From: Paraburkholderia sediminicola
GTDB taxonomy: Bacteria; Pseudomonadota; Gammaproteobacteria; Burkholderiales; Burkholderiaceae
Direction: 5' to 3'
Assembly: GCF_902859805.1 (NCBI RefSeq)
Contig: NZ_CADIKC010000001.1
Location: forward strand, 372,001 to 436,000
Length of the DNA: 64,000 nt
Shown: positions 1-8,623 of the stretch, piece after piece
Numbering within the stretch: the stretch's first letter is position 1
Layout of the letters: each line of letters starts with the position of its first letter
The notes under the pieces: model-generated
Databases searched by the model: none
What the model was told of the DNA's origin: nothing
The model's input: the letters and a program-made list of their open reading frames with translations, nothing else
Program-made: the position numbers and the translations under genes

Positions 1-218
1 AACAGCGACATACGCGCGACATTGCGGTTGTCTTCACCGGCCTGGTTCGCGCAGCCGTAGATCACGTCGTCAATCGCGTTCCAGTCGACGTCCTTGTTGC
101 GCTCCATCAGCGCTTTGAGCGGCACCGCGCCCAGATCGTCGGCGCGAACCGACGACAGCGAACCCGCATAGCGGCCGATGGGGGTGCGAATCGCGTCGCA
201 CAGGAATGCTTCGGTCAT
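1..218 (-). CDS. pcaF: 3-oxoadipyl-CoA thiolase, 5' end only (window edge)
   Basis: Only the first 72 or so codons lie in the window. The start is the ATG at 216-218, reading MTEAFLCDAIRTPIGRYAGS. The segment carries the thiolase N-terminal signature (AIRTPIGRY) and the GCANQAGEDNRNVAR stretch that leads to the active-site cysteine, which lies outside the window. PcaF-type thiolases split 3-oxoadipyl-CoA into succinyl-CoA and acetyl-CoA at the end of the beta-ketoadipate pathway for aromatic compounds. A general acetyl-CoA acetyltransferase is the alternative, but the N-terminus resembles PcaF more. An IclR gene of the PcaR type sits at 13058, and PcaR-like operator sequences lie upstream of this gene. 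Confidence 0.85.
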   Translation of the reverse strand, partial: MTEAFLCDAIRTPIGRYAGSLSSVRADDLGAVPLKALMERNKDVDWNAIDDVIYGCANQAGEDNRNVARMSL

Positions 219-421
219 GTGATGTCTCCAGTTGATGTACTGCATGCGCTGCGCCGCTAGCGGATATCGATTCGTGACGCCGGCCGCTTGCGCGTGACGC
301 GCGCTGGATACCGTGCGGTATCGACCCGGCTGACGCAACGGGAACGGTCACATGGCAGCCGTCGCGACAGATCAGCTTAGCGCAGGATGATGAACGATGG
401 GCTCAGGATCTCAGCCCGTTT

Positions 422-455
422 GTTCTACATACGAACACAAGGTCATATATCGAAC
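422..455 (-). promoter_or_regulatory. candidate PcaR/IclR operator pair upstream of pcaF
   Basis: Two 15-base elements lie four bases apart. The first, at 422-436, is GTTC-N7-GAAC. The second, at 441-455, reads on the minus strand as GTTCGATATATGACC. By eye each matches 10 of 15 positions of the PcaR site I remember from Pseudomonas putida (GTTCGATAATCGCAC). They lie about 205-240 bases upstream of the pcaF start, so a long leader would be needed. This is inference only. Confidence 0.35.
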
Positions 456-580
456 AACCTGGGCTCGATAATAGGCGTGTGCCTGAAACCATGTCAAGCA
501 AAGCCGGACTCGAACCAGGGAATATCTGCAGGCCGGTGGCGTTTAGCCATGACCCGCCAAAAGGTCTGAAGATTGACGCG

Positions 581-620
581 CTCGTGCCGGCAGGCGTGTT
601 CTTAGGCCCGCCGGCACGAG
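581..620. repeat. 10-bp inverted repeat downstream of denD
   Basis: CTCGTGCCGG at 581-590 is repeated in inverted form at 611-620. The pairing extends inward with one mismatch, so the RNA could form a stable hairpin of 15 or so pairs. It lies 60 bases past the denD stop codon. It may protect the 3' end of the acid-sugar operon mRNA or contribute to termination. Confidence 0.4.
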
Positions 621-679
621 GCTTGGGATCGTTCTGCTGTCCGGATGCCGTTGTTGAAATGACAGCTTCAACACGCGCG

Positions 680-1663
680 TTATCCGCGGATCTGAATACC
701 CTCGTCGGCGATATAGCCGCGAATCACATCGGCGAAGCTGTGGTCGCCGGTCAAGCCGAGCCGTTCGGCACGCGAGCAATCCCACTGCCCCGGCCAGCTG
801 CCGACGATCTTCTCCACCCGCGCATCCGGCTGCCATACGATCCGCTTCGCGGCCTCCTCCCCCGCCACTTCGCGCAGCGCCGCCACCATTTCGTCGACGC
901 TCACCGAAATCCCCGGCAGATTCAGCACGCGCTGGTTGCCGAGCGCCGCTGAATCGATTTCGAGTCCGGCGATCAGGCTTTCTATGGCCTTGCGCGGCGA
1001 CAGCAGCCACAAACGCGTCGCGCCCGCTACCGGGCACACCGCCGCCTCGCCGTTTAGCGGCTCACGAATAATGCCGCTCGCGAACGACGAGGCCGCCGCA
1101 TTCGGCTTGCCCGGGCGCACACTAATTGTGGGCAGGCGCAACACCCGCCCATCGACGAAACCCCGCCGCGTGTAGTCGTTGAGCAACAACTCCGCGATCG
1201 CCTTCTGCGCGCCGTACGACGATTGCGGGTTCAGCGCGGTGTCGTCCTGCACGACTTCCGGCAAATCGCCGCCATACACAGCCACAGAACTCGTGAACAC
1301 CACACGCGGCGCATGTCCACGCTGCCGGCACGTTTCCAGCAGAAGGCGCGACGCGTCCAGATTGATGCGCATGCCGAGATCGAAATCCGCCTCGGCCTGC
1401 CCGCTCACGATCGCGGCAAGATGGAAGATGGCCGACGTCCTGTCGTCGATCATGCGCTCGAGCACGCTGCGCTCGGCGATATCGCCCACTTCCGTGCGTA
1501 CACGCGAGTCGCCGAAATCGCTTCCGTGCACCACGTCGAGCAGCACCAGTTCGGTAATCGCTTGCGATTTGCCGTGCTCATCCTTCAATGAACCGCGCGC
1601 CAACAATTCGCGCGCGAGACGCTGGCCGAGAAAACCCGCACCGCCGGTAATCAGTACTTTCAT
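680..1663 (-). CDS. denD: D-erythronate dehydrogenase (extended SDR / epimerase family)
   Basis: A 327-residue NAD-dependent epimerase/dehydratase-type oxidoreductase. The N-terminal Rossmann motif GGAGFLG is at residues 7-13 and the catalytic pair Y150-x3-K154 is in SSYGAQKAIAELL. In this gene setting the family member DenD oxidises D-erythronate to 3-oxo-tetronate. It is the last gene of a six-gene minus-strand operon that also encodes LtnD, OtnK, OtnC and OtnI, so the same kinase and decarboxylase can serve both L-threonate and D-erythronate. The assignment rests on family and neighbourhood. Without the neighbours, only a generic SDR oxidoreductase could be called. Confidence 0.85.
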   Translation of the reverse strand: MKVLITGGAGFLGQRLARELLARGSLKDEHGKSQAITELVLLDVVHGSDFGDSRVRTEVGDIAERSVLERMIDDRTSAIFHLAAIVSGQAEADFDLGMRINLDASRLLLETCRQRGHAPRVVFTSSVAVYGGDLPEVVQDDTALNPQSSYGAQKAIAELLLNDYTRRGFVDGRVLRLPTISVRPGKPNAAASSFASGIIREPLNGEAAVCPVAGATRLWLLSPRKAIESLIAGLEIDSAALGNQRVLNLPGISVSVDEMVAALREVAGEEAAKRIVWQPDARVEKIVGSWPGQWDCSRAERLGLTGDHSFADVIRGYIADEGIQIRG

Positions 1664-1704
1664 GATGTGCTTTGTCCTTGCCTGATCGGCTGCTCCGTTG
1701 CTTG

Positions 1705-2493
1705 CTAGCGCGCGGCATTCAGATACGGCTTAAGCCAATCGAGCCCAGCCGATGTGCCGGCCCGCGGCCGGTATTCGCAACCGATGTAGCCGTCATAGCC
1801 CAGCGTATCGATCAGATCGAACAGGTAGGGATAATTCAGTTCGCCGATATTGGGTTCATGGCGTTCAGGCACGCCGGCAACCTGAATGTGACCAATACCC
1901 GCCATATCGCGTTTAAGCTTGACCGCAAGGTCGCCCTCGACGATCTGGCAGTGATAACAGTCGAATTGCACCTTGAGATTCGGTGCGCCCACCTCCGCGC
2001 AAATCGCCTGCGCGTCATCCTGGCGGTTCAGAAAGAAGCCCGGCATATCGCGCGTATTGATCGGCTCGATCACGACGGCAATGCCGTCCCCTTGCGCGGC
2101 TTTCGCGGCATAGGCGAGATTCTTCAGATACACGTCGCGATGCTTCGCCCGCGGCTGATCTGCGCCGATCAACCCGGCCATCACATGCAGTTTGCGATTG
2201 CCGAGCACGCGCGTGTAATCGAGCGCGGTTTCGATGCTGCGGCGAAATTCGTCTTCACGCCCCGGCAGCGAAGCAATGCCGCGTTCGCCCGCGGCCCAGT
2301 CGCCAGGCGGCGCATTGAAAAGCGCCTGAGTCAGGCCGTTCGATTCGAGCCGCGCCTTGATTTCCCCTGCACGGAAATCGTAGGGAAACAGAAACTCCAC
2401 CGCCTTGAAGCCGTCTTTTGCAGCAGCGGCGAAACGGTCGAGGAAAGCGTGCTCGTTGTACATCATGGTCAGGTTGGCAGCAAAGCGAGGCAT
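1705..2493 (-). CDS. otnI: 2-oxo-tetronate isomerase, hydroxypyruvate isomerase family
   Basis: A 262-residue xylose-isomerase-like TIM-barrel protein. The start chosen is the ATG at 2491-2493 ([15 protein letters not shown]), because AAAGGAG lies eight bases upstream; the frame is open further upstream but lacks a better site. Conserved family segments include [26 protein letters not shown] and the C-terminal [16 protein letters not shown]. OtnI interconverts 2-oxo- and 3-oxo-tetronate, and such proteins are often mis-annotated as hydroxypyruvate isomerase (Hyi). It lies between denD and otnC in the operon, which supports the acid-sugar role. Confidence 0.88.
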   Translation of the reverse strand: MPRFAANLTMMYNEHAFLDRFAAAAKDGFKAVEFLFPYDFRAGEIKARLESNGLTQALFNAPPGDWAAGERGIASLPGREDEFRRSIETALDYTRVLGNRKLHVMAGLIGADQPRAKHRDVYLKNLAYAAKAAQGDGIAVVIEPINTRDMPGFFLNRQDDAQAICAEVGAPNLKVQFDCYHCQIVEGDLAVKLKRDMAGIGHIQVAGVPERHEPNIGELNYPYLFDLIDTLGYDGYIGCEYRPRAGTSAGLDWLKPYLNAAR

Positions 2494-2585
2494 GGCAGCA
2501 ACTCCTTTAAAACGGTTTCGTTCGGTGTGCGGAAGCAGCCATGAATGCGTGCTCCGCATACAAAATTTCACGACAGCGTATGCGT

Positions 2586-3248
2586 CTACCAGCGCGCGCC
2601 GAACACAGTTCGCAGTTCTTCGAGCGCCGTATCGTCGAGCGGCGCGGGTCGCGGGTTTGTCATCAGCCACAGGCGCGCGGTCTCTTCGAGCTCCTCAAGC
2701 GCATACGACGCTTGCGCCACCGAGCGCTCCCACACCACCGGGCCGAGGCGCTCGAGCAACACCGCACGAACGGTGCCGGCGAGTGCGGCGATCTGCTCGG
2801 CCACTTGCGGGTCGCCGGGGCGCTTATAACGAATCAGAGGGACGTGACCCACTTTCATCACGTAGTACGGCGTGATGGGCGGCAGAACATCGTCGTCGTG
2901 CCATACACCGGCGAGCGTCAACGCAACCAGATGCGTCGAATGCGTATGGACAATGCCGCCTGCCTCGCTGTTGCGTGCATAGATGCCCCGATGCAACGCC
3001 AGCGTTTTCGACGGCTTGCCGCCGGACACCGCATTGCCCGCGAAATCGACCTTGGCGATATCGGCGGGATCGAGCCGGCCGAGGCAGGCATCGGTCGGCG
3101 TGATCAGCCAGCCGTCGTCAAGGCGCGCGCTGATGTTGCCCGCGCTGCCCACCGTGTAGCCGCGTTGATAGAGGCTCGCTCCGGTCACGCAGATTTCTTC
3201 ACGCACGCGTGCTTCGTTCGTCGTGTGGAGTGCGGGTGTGCCGGTCAT
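2586..3248 (-). CDS. otnC: 3-oxo-tetronate 4-phosphate decarboxylase, class II aldolase/adducin family
   Basis: A 220-residue class II aldolase-fold protein. It has the phosphate-binding GSAGNIS loop (35-40) and the zinc-binding HTH of VHTHSTH (H101, H103). In OtnC the fold is used to decarboxylate 3-oxo-tetronate 4-phosphate to dihydroxyacetone phosphate. Its ATG overlaps the otnK stop by four bases, implying translational coupling. Compared with the E. coli YgbL-type sequence as I recall it, the usual NHG segment holding the third zinc histidine reads RLG (167-169), and the usual PSKE reads PSKT. These changes may be normal for this subfamily. Confidence 0.87.
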   Translation of the reverse strand: MTGTPALHTTNEARVREEICVTGASLYQRGYTVGSAGNISARLDDGWLITPTDACLGRLDPADIAKVDFAGNAVSGGKPSKTLALHRGIYARNSEAGGIVHTHSTHLVALTLAGVWHDDDVLPPITPYYVMKVGHVPLIRYKRPGDPQVAEQIAALAGTVRAVLLERLGPVVWERSVAQASYALEELEETARLWLMTNPRPAPLDDTALEELRTVFGARW

Positions 3249-4555
3249 TGCACGCCTCCATCGAGGTGACGGAGTGCCTTTTCGAAAAAGTCGGTTGTGC
3301 CGAAGTTGCCGGATTTCAACGCGAGCGCAAGCGGCTCGGCGTCCGTCGTTGCGGTGGCGGGCACGCCGGGATCGATCTGCGCGCCAATCCGCAACGTGCG
3401 CACGTCGAGCGCCTGCACGACGGCACCCGAAGTTTCACCGCCCGCCACCACGAACTTGCGCACGCCGCGTTCGCGCAAACCGCGTGCGATCGACGCCAGC
3501 GTGGATTCGACCAGGTGTCCCGCTTCGTTGACGCCGAGCTCGCGTTGCACCGCTTTGACTTCGTCGGGCGTGGCCGTGGCGTAGATCAACACGGGCTCGG
3601 CTTTATCCAGGTACGGCTCGGCAAAGGCCAGTGCCTGCTCGACCACCCGCTCGCCACGCGCCGCCGCTAGCGGATCAATGCGGAACGCGGGCCGTGTTTC
3701 GCGCCAGGCTGCCACTTGCGCGTTGGTCGCTTTCGAAGCGCTGCCGGCCAGCACCGCCGACAGTCCTTCGACACGCGGCAATTGCGCGGCATCGTTGCCT
3801 TGCGCAAGCAAGCCGGCGCGACGGAAATTGGCAGGCAGGCCTAGCGCGACACCGGAGCCACCCGTAATCAGCGTAAAGTCGGCACATGCCTCGCCGAGCA
3901 CATAAAGATCCGCGTCCGATACGGCGTCGGCAATCGCTATTCGCATGCCGTCGCCGCGAAGCGCAGCGAAAGACTCGCGTACTGCCGACACGCCTTTCGC
4001 CACCGCGTCATAACGCACGAGGCCGACTTTCGATCCGGTCTGCCGCTGCAGCACGCGCACGAGGTTCGCATCACGCATCGGCGTCAGCGGATGGTTTTCC
4101 ATGCCCGATTCGTTCAGCAAGGTATCGTCGACGAACAGATAGCCGCGATAGATCGTGCGGCCGTTCTCGGGAAACGCCGGGCAGGCAATCGTGAAAGCCG
4201 TTGCGTCAACCTTTGCGGATAATGCGTCGAGCAAGGCGCCCGTGACCGGGCCAATATTTCCGGCGTCGGTCGAATCGAACGTCGAGCAGTATTTGAAGAA
4301 GAACTGACGGCATCCTTGCGAGCGCAACCAGTCGAGCGCGGCGAGCGATTGCGCGACCGCATCGGCGGCGGGGATCGTGCGCGATTTCAGCGCGACGACC
4401 AGCGCGTCGGCTTCGACGGCATCGTTCGACGCGGGCACGTCGATGGTCTGCACCGTGCGCATGCCGCCGCGCACCAGCATGTTGGCGAGATCGGTGGCGC
4501 CGGTGAAATCGTCGGCGATGCAGCCGAGCAGCGCGCGTCTGGACGGAGTGGTCAT
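3245..4555 (-). CDS. otnK: 3-oxo-tetronate 4-kinase, four-carbon acid sugar kinase (DUF1537)
   Basis: A 436-residue protein of the DUF1537/OtnK family. The N-terminal acid-sugar-binding domain starts with GCIADDFTGATDLANMLVR (residues 11-29), which contains the family DDFTGATD motif. The C-terminal nucleotide-binding domain carries the VVAGGETSGAVVQAL segment. It phosphorylates 3-oxo-tetronate, made by LtnD or DenD, at C4 with ATP, committing the substrate to OtnC. The length is normal for the family. It overlaps otnC by four bases and follows ltnD after 14 bases, so it sits in the middle of the operon. Confidence 0.92.
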   Translation of the reverse strand: MTTPSRRALLGCIADDFTGATDLANMLVRGGMRTVQTIDVPASNDAVEADALVVALKSRTIPAADAVAQSLAALDWLRSQGCRQFFFKYCSTFDSTDAGNIGPVTGALLDALSAKVDATAFTIACPAFPENGRTIYRGYLFVDDTLLNESGMENHPLTPMRDANLVRVLQRQTGSKVGLVRYDAVAKGVSAVRESFAALRGDGMRIAIADAVSDADLYVLGEACADFTLITGGSGVALGLPANFRRAGLLAQGNDAAQLPRVEGLSAVLAGSASKATNAQVAAWRETRPAFRIDPLAAARGERVVEQALAFAEPYLDKAEPVLIYATATPDEVKAVQRELGVNEAGHLVESTLASIARGLRERGVRKFVVAGGETSGAVVQALDVRTLRIGAQIDPGVPATATTDAEPLALALKSGNFGTTDFFEKALRHLDGGVQ

Positions 4556-4569
4556 GGCAGGCTCCGCGC

Positions 4570-5460
4570 TTACTTCGCCACCGGCAAGTCAATGCCGGGG
4601 AAAATCTTGATCACCGCGGAATCGTCCTCGCCGCCATGCCCCGCGGTCGACGCCATCATGAACATCTGATGCGCCGCTGCCGACAAAGGCAACGGGAATT
4701 TCGAGCGGCGCGCGGTATCGAGCACCAGACCGAGATCCTTCACGAAGATGTCAACTGCCGAGAGCGGCGTGTAATCGCCGCTCAGAATATGCGGCACGCG
4801 GTTCTCGAACATCCACGAATTGCCCGCGCTGTGCGTGATGACCTCGTACAGCGCATCAGGATCGACGCCTTCGCGCAAACCGAGCGCCATCGCCTCGGCG
4901 GCCACGGCGATATGCACGCCGGCCAGCAACTGATTGATGATCTTCACCTTCGAACCCGCGCCATGCGCCGAGCCCAGCCGATAGACCTTGCCCGCCATCG
5001 CGGCCAGCACGTCCTCGCACGCGGCATAGGCGGCGTCCGGGCCGGACGTCATCATCGTCATTTCGCCGGACGCGGCGCGCGCCGCGCCACCGGACACCGG
5101 CGCGTCGAGCATCTGCACACCGGCCGCTTCGACGCGCTTGCCGAGTTCGATCGCGAAGTCCGGTGCGACGGTCGCGCTTGCAATCACCACGCTGCCGGGT
5201 TTCATCACGGCGACCGCGCCTTGCGCGCCGAATAGCACCGCTTCGGTTTGGGCGGCATTCACGACCAGTGTGACGACCACCTCGCATTGCGCACCGAGTT
5301 CGGCGGGCGACGCACAGCCGACGCCGCCTGCCGCCACGAACGCCTGCAGGATCTCGCTGCGCAGATCGCACGCGTGGACCTGAAAGCCCGCGCCCAGCAG
5401 CGAGCGCGCGACGCCCATGCCCATCGCCCCGAGACCGATAACGCCGACATTTCTGGACAT
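4570..5460 (-). CDS. ltnD: L-threonate dehydrogenase, beta-hydroxyacid dehydrogenase family
   Basis: A 296-residue 3-hydroxyisobutyrate dehydrogenase-like enzyme. It has the NAD-binding GLGAMGMG at residues 9-16, the substrate-binding DAPVSGG at 119-125, and the catalytic-lysine segment GSKVKIINQLL (169-179). In this operon it most likely oxidises L-threonate at C2 to 2-oxo-tetronate, which OtnI then turns into the 3-oxo isomer for OtnK. It is the first enzyme gene after the regulator, 75 bases downstream of it. A tartronate semialdehyde or hydroxyisobutyrate role is the sequence-only alternative. Confidence 0.88.
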   Translation of the reverse strand: MSRNVGVIGLGAMGMGVARSLLGAGFQVHACDLRSEILQAFVAAGGVGCASPAELGAQCEVVVTLVVNAAQTEAVLFGAQGAVAVMKPGSVVIASATVAPDFAIELGKRVEAAGVQMLDAPVSGGAARAASGEMTMMTSGPDAAYAACEDVLAAMAGKVYRLGSAHGAGSKVKIINQLLAGVHIAVAAEAMALGLREGVDPDALYEVITHSAGNSWMFENRVPHILSGDYTPLSAVDIFVKDLGLVLDTARRSKFPLPLSAAAHQMFMMASTAGHGGEDDSAVIKIFPGIDLPVAK

Positions 5461-5535
5461 GCCTGACCTCTATATGGGTTCGCCGCGAGCGCCCGATGAA
5501 ACCCGACCGGGCAACGCGCTCCGGCTTGGTTCAGT

Positions 5536-6240
5536 TCAACAAATGCCCGCATCGGCGAGCCGCCGTGCCGCATTGTTCATATGCGCGCTCGCCGCATTGC
5601 GCGCCGCCATCGAATCGCCAGCCCTGATCGCCGCGACGATGGCCGCGTGCTCTTCGTGCACCTGACGTGAGAAGTCATCGCGCAGCGCTTCGTTGCGACG
5701 GGTGACCAGGGTGCCGGCCTCGAGGTACTGATTCAGGAAGGTGAGTGTTTTGAGGAAATACGGATTACCGGTGGCCGCAGCGATTGCGCGATGGAAAGCA
5801 ACGTCTTCGGCGACGCCGTTCTCGCCTTCGGCCACTGCTTCGTCGATCTTTGCGAGGGCGGCGTCGATCGACATCATGTCCGCGTCGCTGCGGCGCATGG
5901 CAGCTTCCGAGGCAACCTCCGCCTCGATCGCCCGCCGCAGCGCGAGGATTTGCAGCACCGAGCCTGTTTCAACGGCTTCCGCATAGTCGATGCGCAGCGG
6001 CCGGATCGCACCATGGGCAGCAATAAACACACCGCTGCCCTGGCGCGGTTCGACCACGCCTTCGTTTTTCAGCCGTGAAATCGCCTCGCGGATCACCGTG
6101 CGGCTCACGCCGAACTGCTGCGCCAGCACCGCCTCGGTCGGCAGCTTGCCGACGCGCGCGAAGGTGCCTTTGTCGATCTGCTTGAGCAACTGTTGCGCGA
6201 CGGTATCGCTCAGCGCCCGGGCAGGAATCTTGTCGAACAT
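5536..6240 (-). CDS. GntR-family regulator with FCD domain, for the acid-sugar operon
   Basis: A 234-residue FadR-subfamily repressor. The N-terminal winged helix-turn-helix covers residues 10-75 (VGKLPTEAVLAQQFGVSRTV, then SRLKNEGVVEPRQGSGVF). The all-helical FCD ligand domain has the metal-binding pattern with H151 in EDVAFHRAIA and a late EEHAAI helix. It is the first gene of the minus-strand operon ending at denD, so it probably represses its own transcription. The inducer is likely a tetronate or its oxidised form. The region just upstream (6260-6290) contains an AT-rich CATACAAATTTG stretch that could include an operator. Confidence 0.88.
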   Translation of the reverse strand: MFDKIPARALSDTVAQQLLKQIDKGTFARVGKLPTEAVLAQQFGVSRTVIREAISRLKNEGVVEPRQGSGVFIAAHGAIRPLRIDYAEAVETGSVLQILALRRAIEAEVASEAAMRRSDADMMSIDAALAKIDEAVAEGENGVAEDVAFHRAIAAATGNPYFLKTLTFLNQYLEAGTLVTRRNEALRDDFSRQVHEEHAAIVAAIRAGDSMAARNAASAHMNNAARRLADAGIC

Positions 6241-6392
6241 GGGTGCCCCGATGAATCAGGTTGTCGGGTCATCATACAAATTTGAGGCTCCGACGGCATC
6301 GATGCAAACCCTGAGTTTTCCGGGCACGGTCGCGCGAAGTCTACGGCGCACGCGCCGTAACGACTATCGAACATGCGTCGGCGACGGCGCTC

Positions 6393-6761
6393 CTATCCCT
6401 TCATTGGCGGCTGCACAGAATCGAATATCTGCCCACGGTCATACACGAGCAGGAATACGCACCCCGTTTCACTCCTGAACCCGTGATCGACGGTTCCCGC
6501 GCCGGCAATGCCAACCCATCCTGCTGACAGCGTCTCGCCGTTCTGAACAGCCTGCCCCTCGAGCATGTAAATGAATTCCGGCCCGGTATGGAAATGGTCC
6601 GGAAAGCTCACGCCCGGTGCGAATTTCACTAACTGAATAGCACGGCCGTCCGCGGTGCCGAGGTTTTTGACTTCAACACCTGGGGCGACAGCCGACCGCT
6701 GCCATGGGACCGCTTCGCTGTCGCGGCGGCTAAAGGAGGGAAATGCGGCGATCTCTTTCAT
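6393..6761 (-). CDS. cupin-domain protein (ChrR-like)
   Basis: A 122-residue single-domain cupin. Metal-binding motif 1 is seen as HFHTGPEFIYMLEG and motif 2 as DHGFRSETGCVFLL. In the second motif the usual final histidine region is less clear. The WQRSAVAPGVEVKNLG opening resembles the ChrR anti-sigma-type cupins, but there is no zinc-binding anti-sigma N-terminal domain or adjacent sigma factor. It is a lone gene between the gntR promoter and the divergently transcribed efflux operon. Its function is unknown; a small-molecule binding or dioxygenase-like role is possible. Confidence 0.75.
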   Translation of the reverse strand: MKEIAAFPSFSRRDSEAVPWQRSAVAPGVEVKNLGTADGRAIQLVKFAPGVSFPDHFHTGPEFIYMLEGQAVQNGETLSAGWVGIAGAGTVDHGFRSETGCVFLLVYDRGQIFDSVQPPMKG

Positions 6762-6990
6762 CTGGATGTCCCGGCGACGTTAATGCCCCAAGCCTGAAAG
6801 GCCGTGAAACGCCCTGACTACGTGATCTCGTGCGCAAGCACGGCGATCGACCATGCTAGGCTACGCGTAGAAATGTCCCGCGTGGTATAAATTGCGGCGT
6901 CGGGAAAAGAAACATCGAAAGTTCAAGTTGCCTGAATATCCGCGTCCCCTCCGTCGTTTAGGTTAAACGCAGGCGATATAAGGTGGATCG

Positions 6991-8496
6991 ATGATCGACG
7001 TTATCCAGCGTATTGTCCGGCAGCGGCGCCTGTACGTCGCGCTATGCGGCTGCGCCGCAGCCGCCGGCTGCATGGTCGGTCCCGATTACCGTACTCCCCC
7101 CGCGCCCGCTACCGACAGCTACACTGCCTCGCCATTGCCCGAACAGACGGCCTCCTCTCCAGGGGCGGCCGGCCTGCCGCAGCGCTTTGTGCCGGGACAG
7201 GATATTCCCGCCGCCTGGTGGGCGCTCTTCCATTGCGAACCGCTCGACGCGCTGATCCGCCAGGCGCTCGTCAACAGTCCAAACATCACCGCGGCGCAAG
7301 CCGCATTGCGGCAGGCACGCGAAAACTTCTCGGCACAAGCCGGCGGCACCCTTCTGCCAAGCGTCGACGCGCAACTTGGCGCCACGCGCGAAAAACTGAA
7401 CGGCATAGCATTTGGCCAACCCGGCGTGGTCGATGAGTTCAATCTGTACAACGCATCGGTGAACGTGTCGTACAAACTCGACGTGTTCGGCGGCTCGCGG
7501 CGCGAGCTCGAAGCGCTGCACGCGCAAATCGATTACCAGCGTTTCCAGTTGCAGGCCGCCTATCTCGCGATGTCCGCGAACATCGTGACCGCGGCCGTCA
7601 AGGAAGCGTCGTTGCGCGCGCAGATCGAGGCAACCGAGCGGATCGCCGCCGAAGAAGACGAGCAACTCGGCGTACTCGGCAAGCAGTTCGAACTGGGGGG
7701 CGTGGGCCGCACGGCGGTGCTGGCGCAGCAAACCCTCCTCGCGCAGACACGCGCCACGCTGCCGCCGCTGCAACAGCAACTCGACCAGACGCGCCACCAG
7801 CTCGCCGTGCTCGCCGGCCAATTGCCCAGCGACGCCACATTGCCTGAATTCAGGCTCGAGATGTTTTCGTTGCCCGAAACGCTGCCCGTGAGCCTGCCGT
7901 CGGCACTGGTGCAGCAGCGTCCCGACATCCTCGCCGCCGACGCCGTGCTCCATCAGGCCAGCGCGCAAATCGGCGTGGCGACCGCGGCGATGTATCCGCA
8001 GATCACGCTGTCCGCCAGCTACGGCGCCGAGGCCTTGACGCCGGCCCAGGTGTTCAAGGCCGGCAGCACGATCTGGAGCCTGGGCGCGGGCCTGCTGCAA
8101 CCGGTCTTCCACGGCGGGCAACTGAGCGCGCAGAAGCGCGCGGCCGAGGCGGCGTACGAGCAAGCCGGTGCGCAATATCGTGAAACGGTGCTGCTGGCGT
8201 TCCAGAACGTCGCGGACTCGCTGCGCGCGCTCGATCACGACGCGACCGGTCTGAAAGCGCAAACGGACGCCTGGCGCTCGGCCAGCGATTCGCTGGAACT
8301 CACGCGCGGGCAGTATCGCGTCGGCGGTGTGAGCTACCTGGCGCTGCTCGATGCCCAACGCCAGTACCAGCAAACGGTGGTGAGCCTCGCGCAGGCACAG
8401 GCCTCCCGCTACGCCGACACCGCGGCCCTCTTCCAGGCGCTCGGTGGCGGCTGGTGGAACGCCGCTGCGCCGACCGCCGCCACAACGACGCAATGA
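6991..8496 (+). CDS. RND efflux outer-membrane lipoprotein, NodT/OprM family
   Basis: A 501-residue outer membrane factor. An N-terminal signal with lipobox AAAAGC (C27) is followed by MVGPDYRTP, the standard start of the mature NodT/OprM family. Two TolC-type coiled-coil repeats follow, including the QQRPDILAADAVLHQASAQIGVA segment of the second repeat. It forms the trimeric channel of a tripartite pump. The ATG has AAGGTGG upstream (6980-6986). It is the first gene of the operon, ahead of the adaptor and pump genes, an order common in Burkholderia-type efflux operons. Confidence 0.92.
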   Translation: MIDVIQRIVRQRRLYVALCGCAAAAGCMVGPDYRTPPAPATDSYTASPLPEQTASSPGAAGLPQRFVPGQDIPAAWWALFHCEPLDALIRQALVNSPNITAAQAALRQARENFSAQAGGTLLPSVDAQLGATREKLNGIAFGQPGVVDEFNLYNASVNVSYKLDVFGGSRRELEALHAQIDYQRFQLQAAYLAMSANIVTAAVKEASLRAQIEATERIAAEEDEQLGVLGKQFELGGVGRTAVLAQQTLLAQTRATLPPLQQQLDQTRHQLAVLAGQLPSDATLPEFRLEMFSLPETLPVSLPSALVQQRPDILAADAVLHQASAQIGVATAAMYPQITLSASYGAEALTPAQVFKAGSTIWSLGAGLLQPVFHGGQLSAQKRAAEAAYEQAGAQYRETVLLAFQNVADSLRALDHDATGLKAQTDAWRSASDSLELTRGQYRVGGVSYLALLDAQRQYQQTVVSLAQAQASRYADTAALFQALGGGWWNAAAPTAATTTQ

Positions 8497-8623
8497 CGCA
8501 ATGACCGACGCATTGACATAGCCAGACAGAACGCTCGCCGTACCGCTCTTTGCAACACGCGCTGTCAGACACGAAGGCATGCAAAGTCCGGCGCTTCGCC
8601 CAATGCCGTGCAAGGACATCACG

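Larger units (their letters stand above)
219..679. other. intergenic region between denD and pcaF
   Basis: This stretch of about 460 bases shows no convincing coding frame. It should hold the pcaF promoter (minus strand). It contains two operator-like 15-mers at 422-455 and a GC-rich inverted repeat at 581-620. No T-run follows the inverted repeat on either strand, so it is not a clear intrinsic terminator for denD. Confidence 0.6.
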
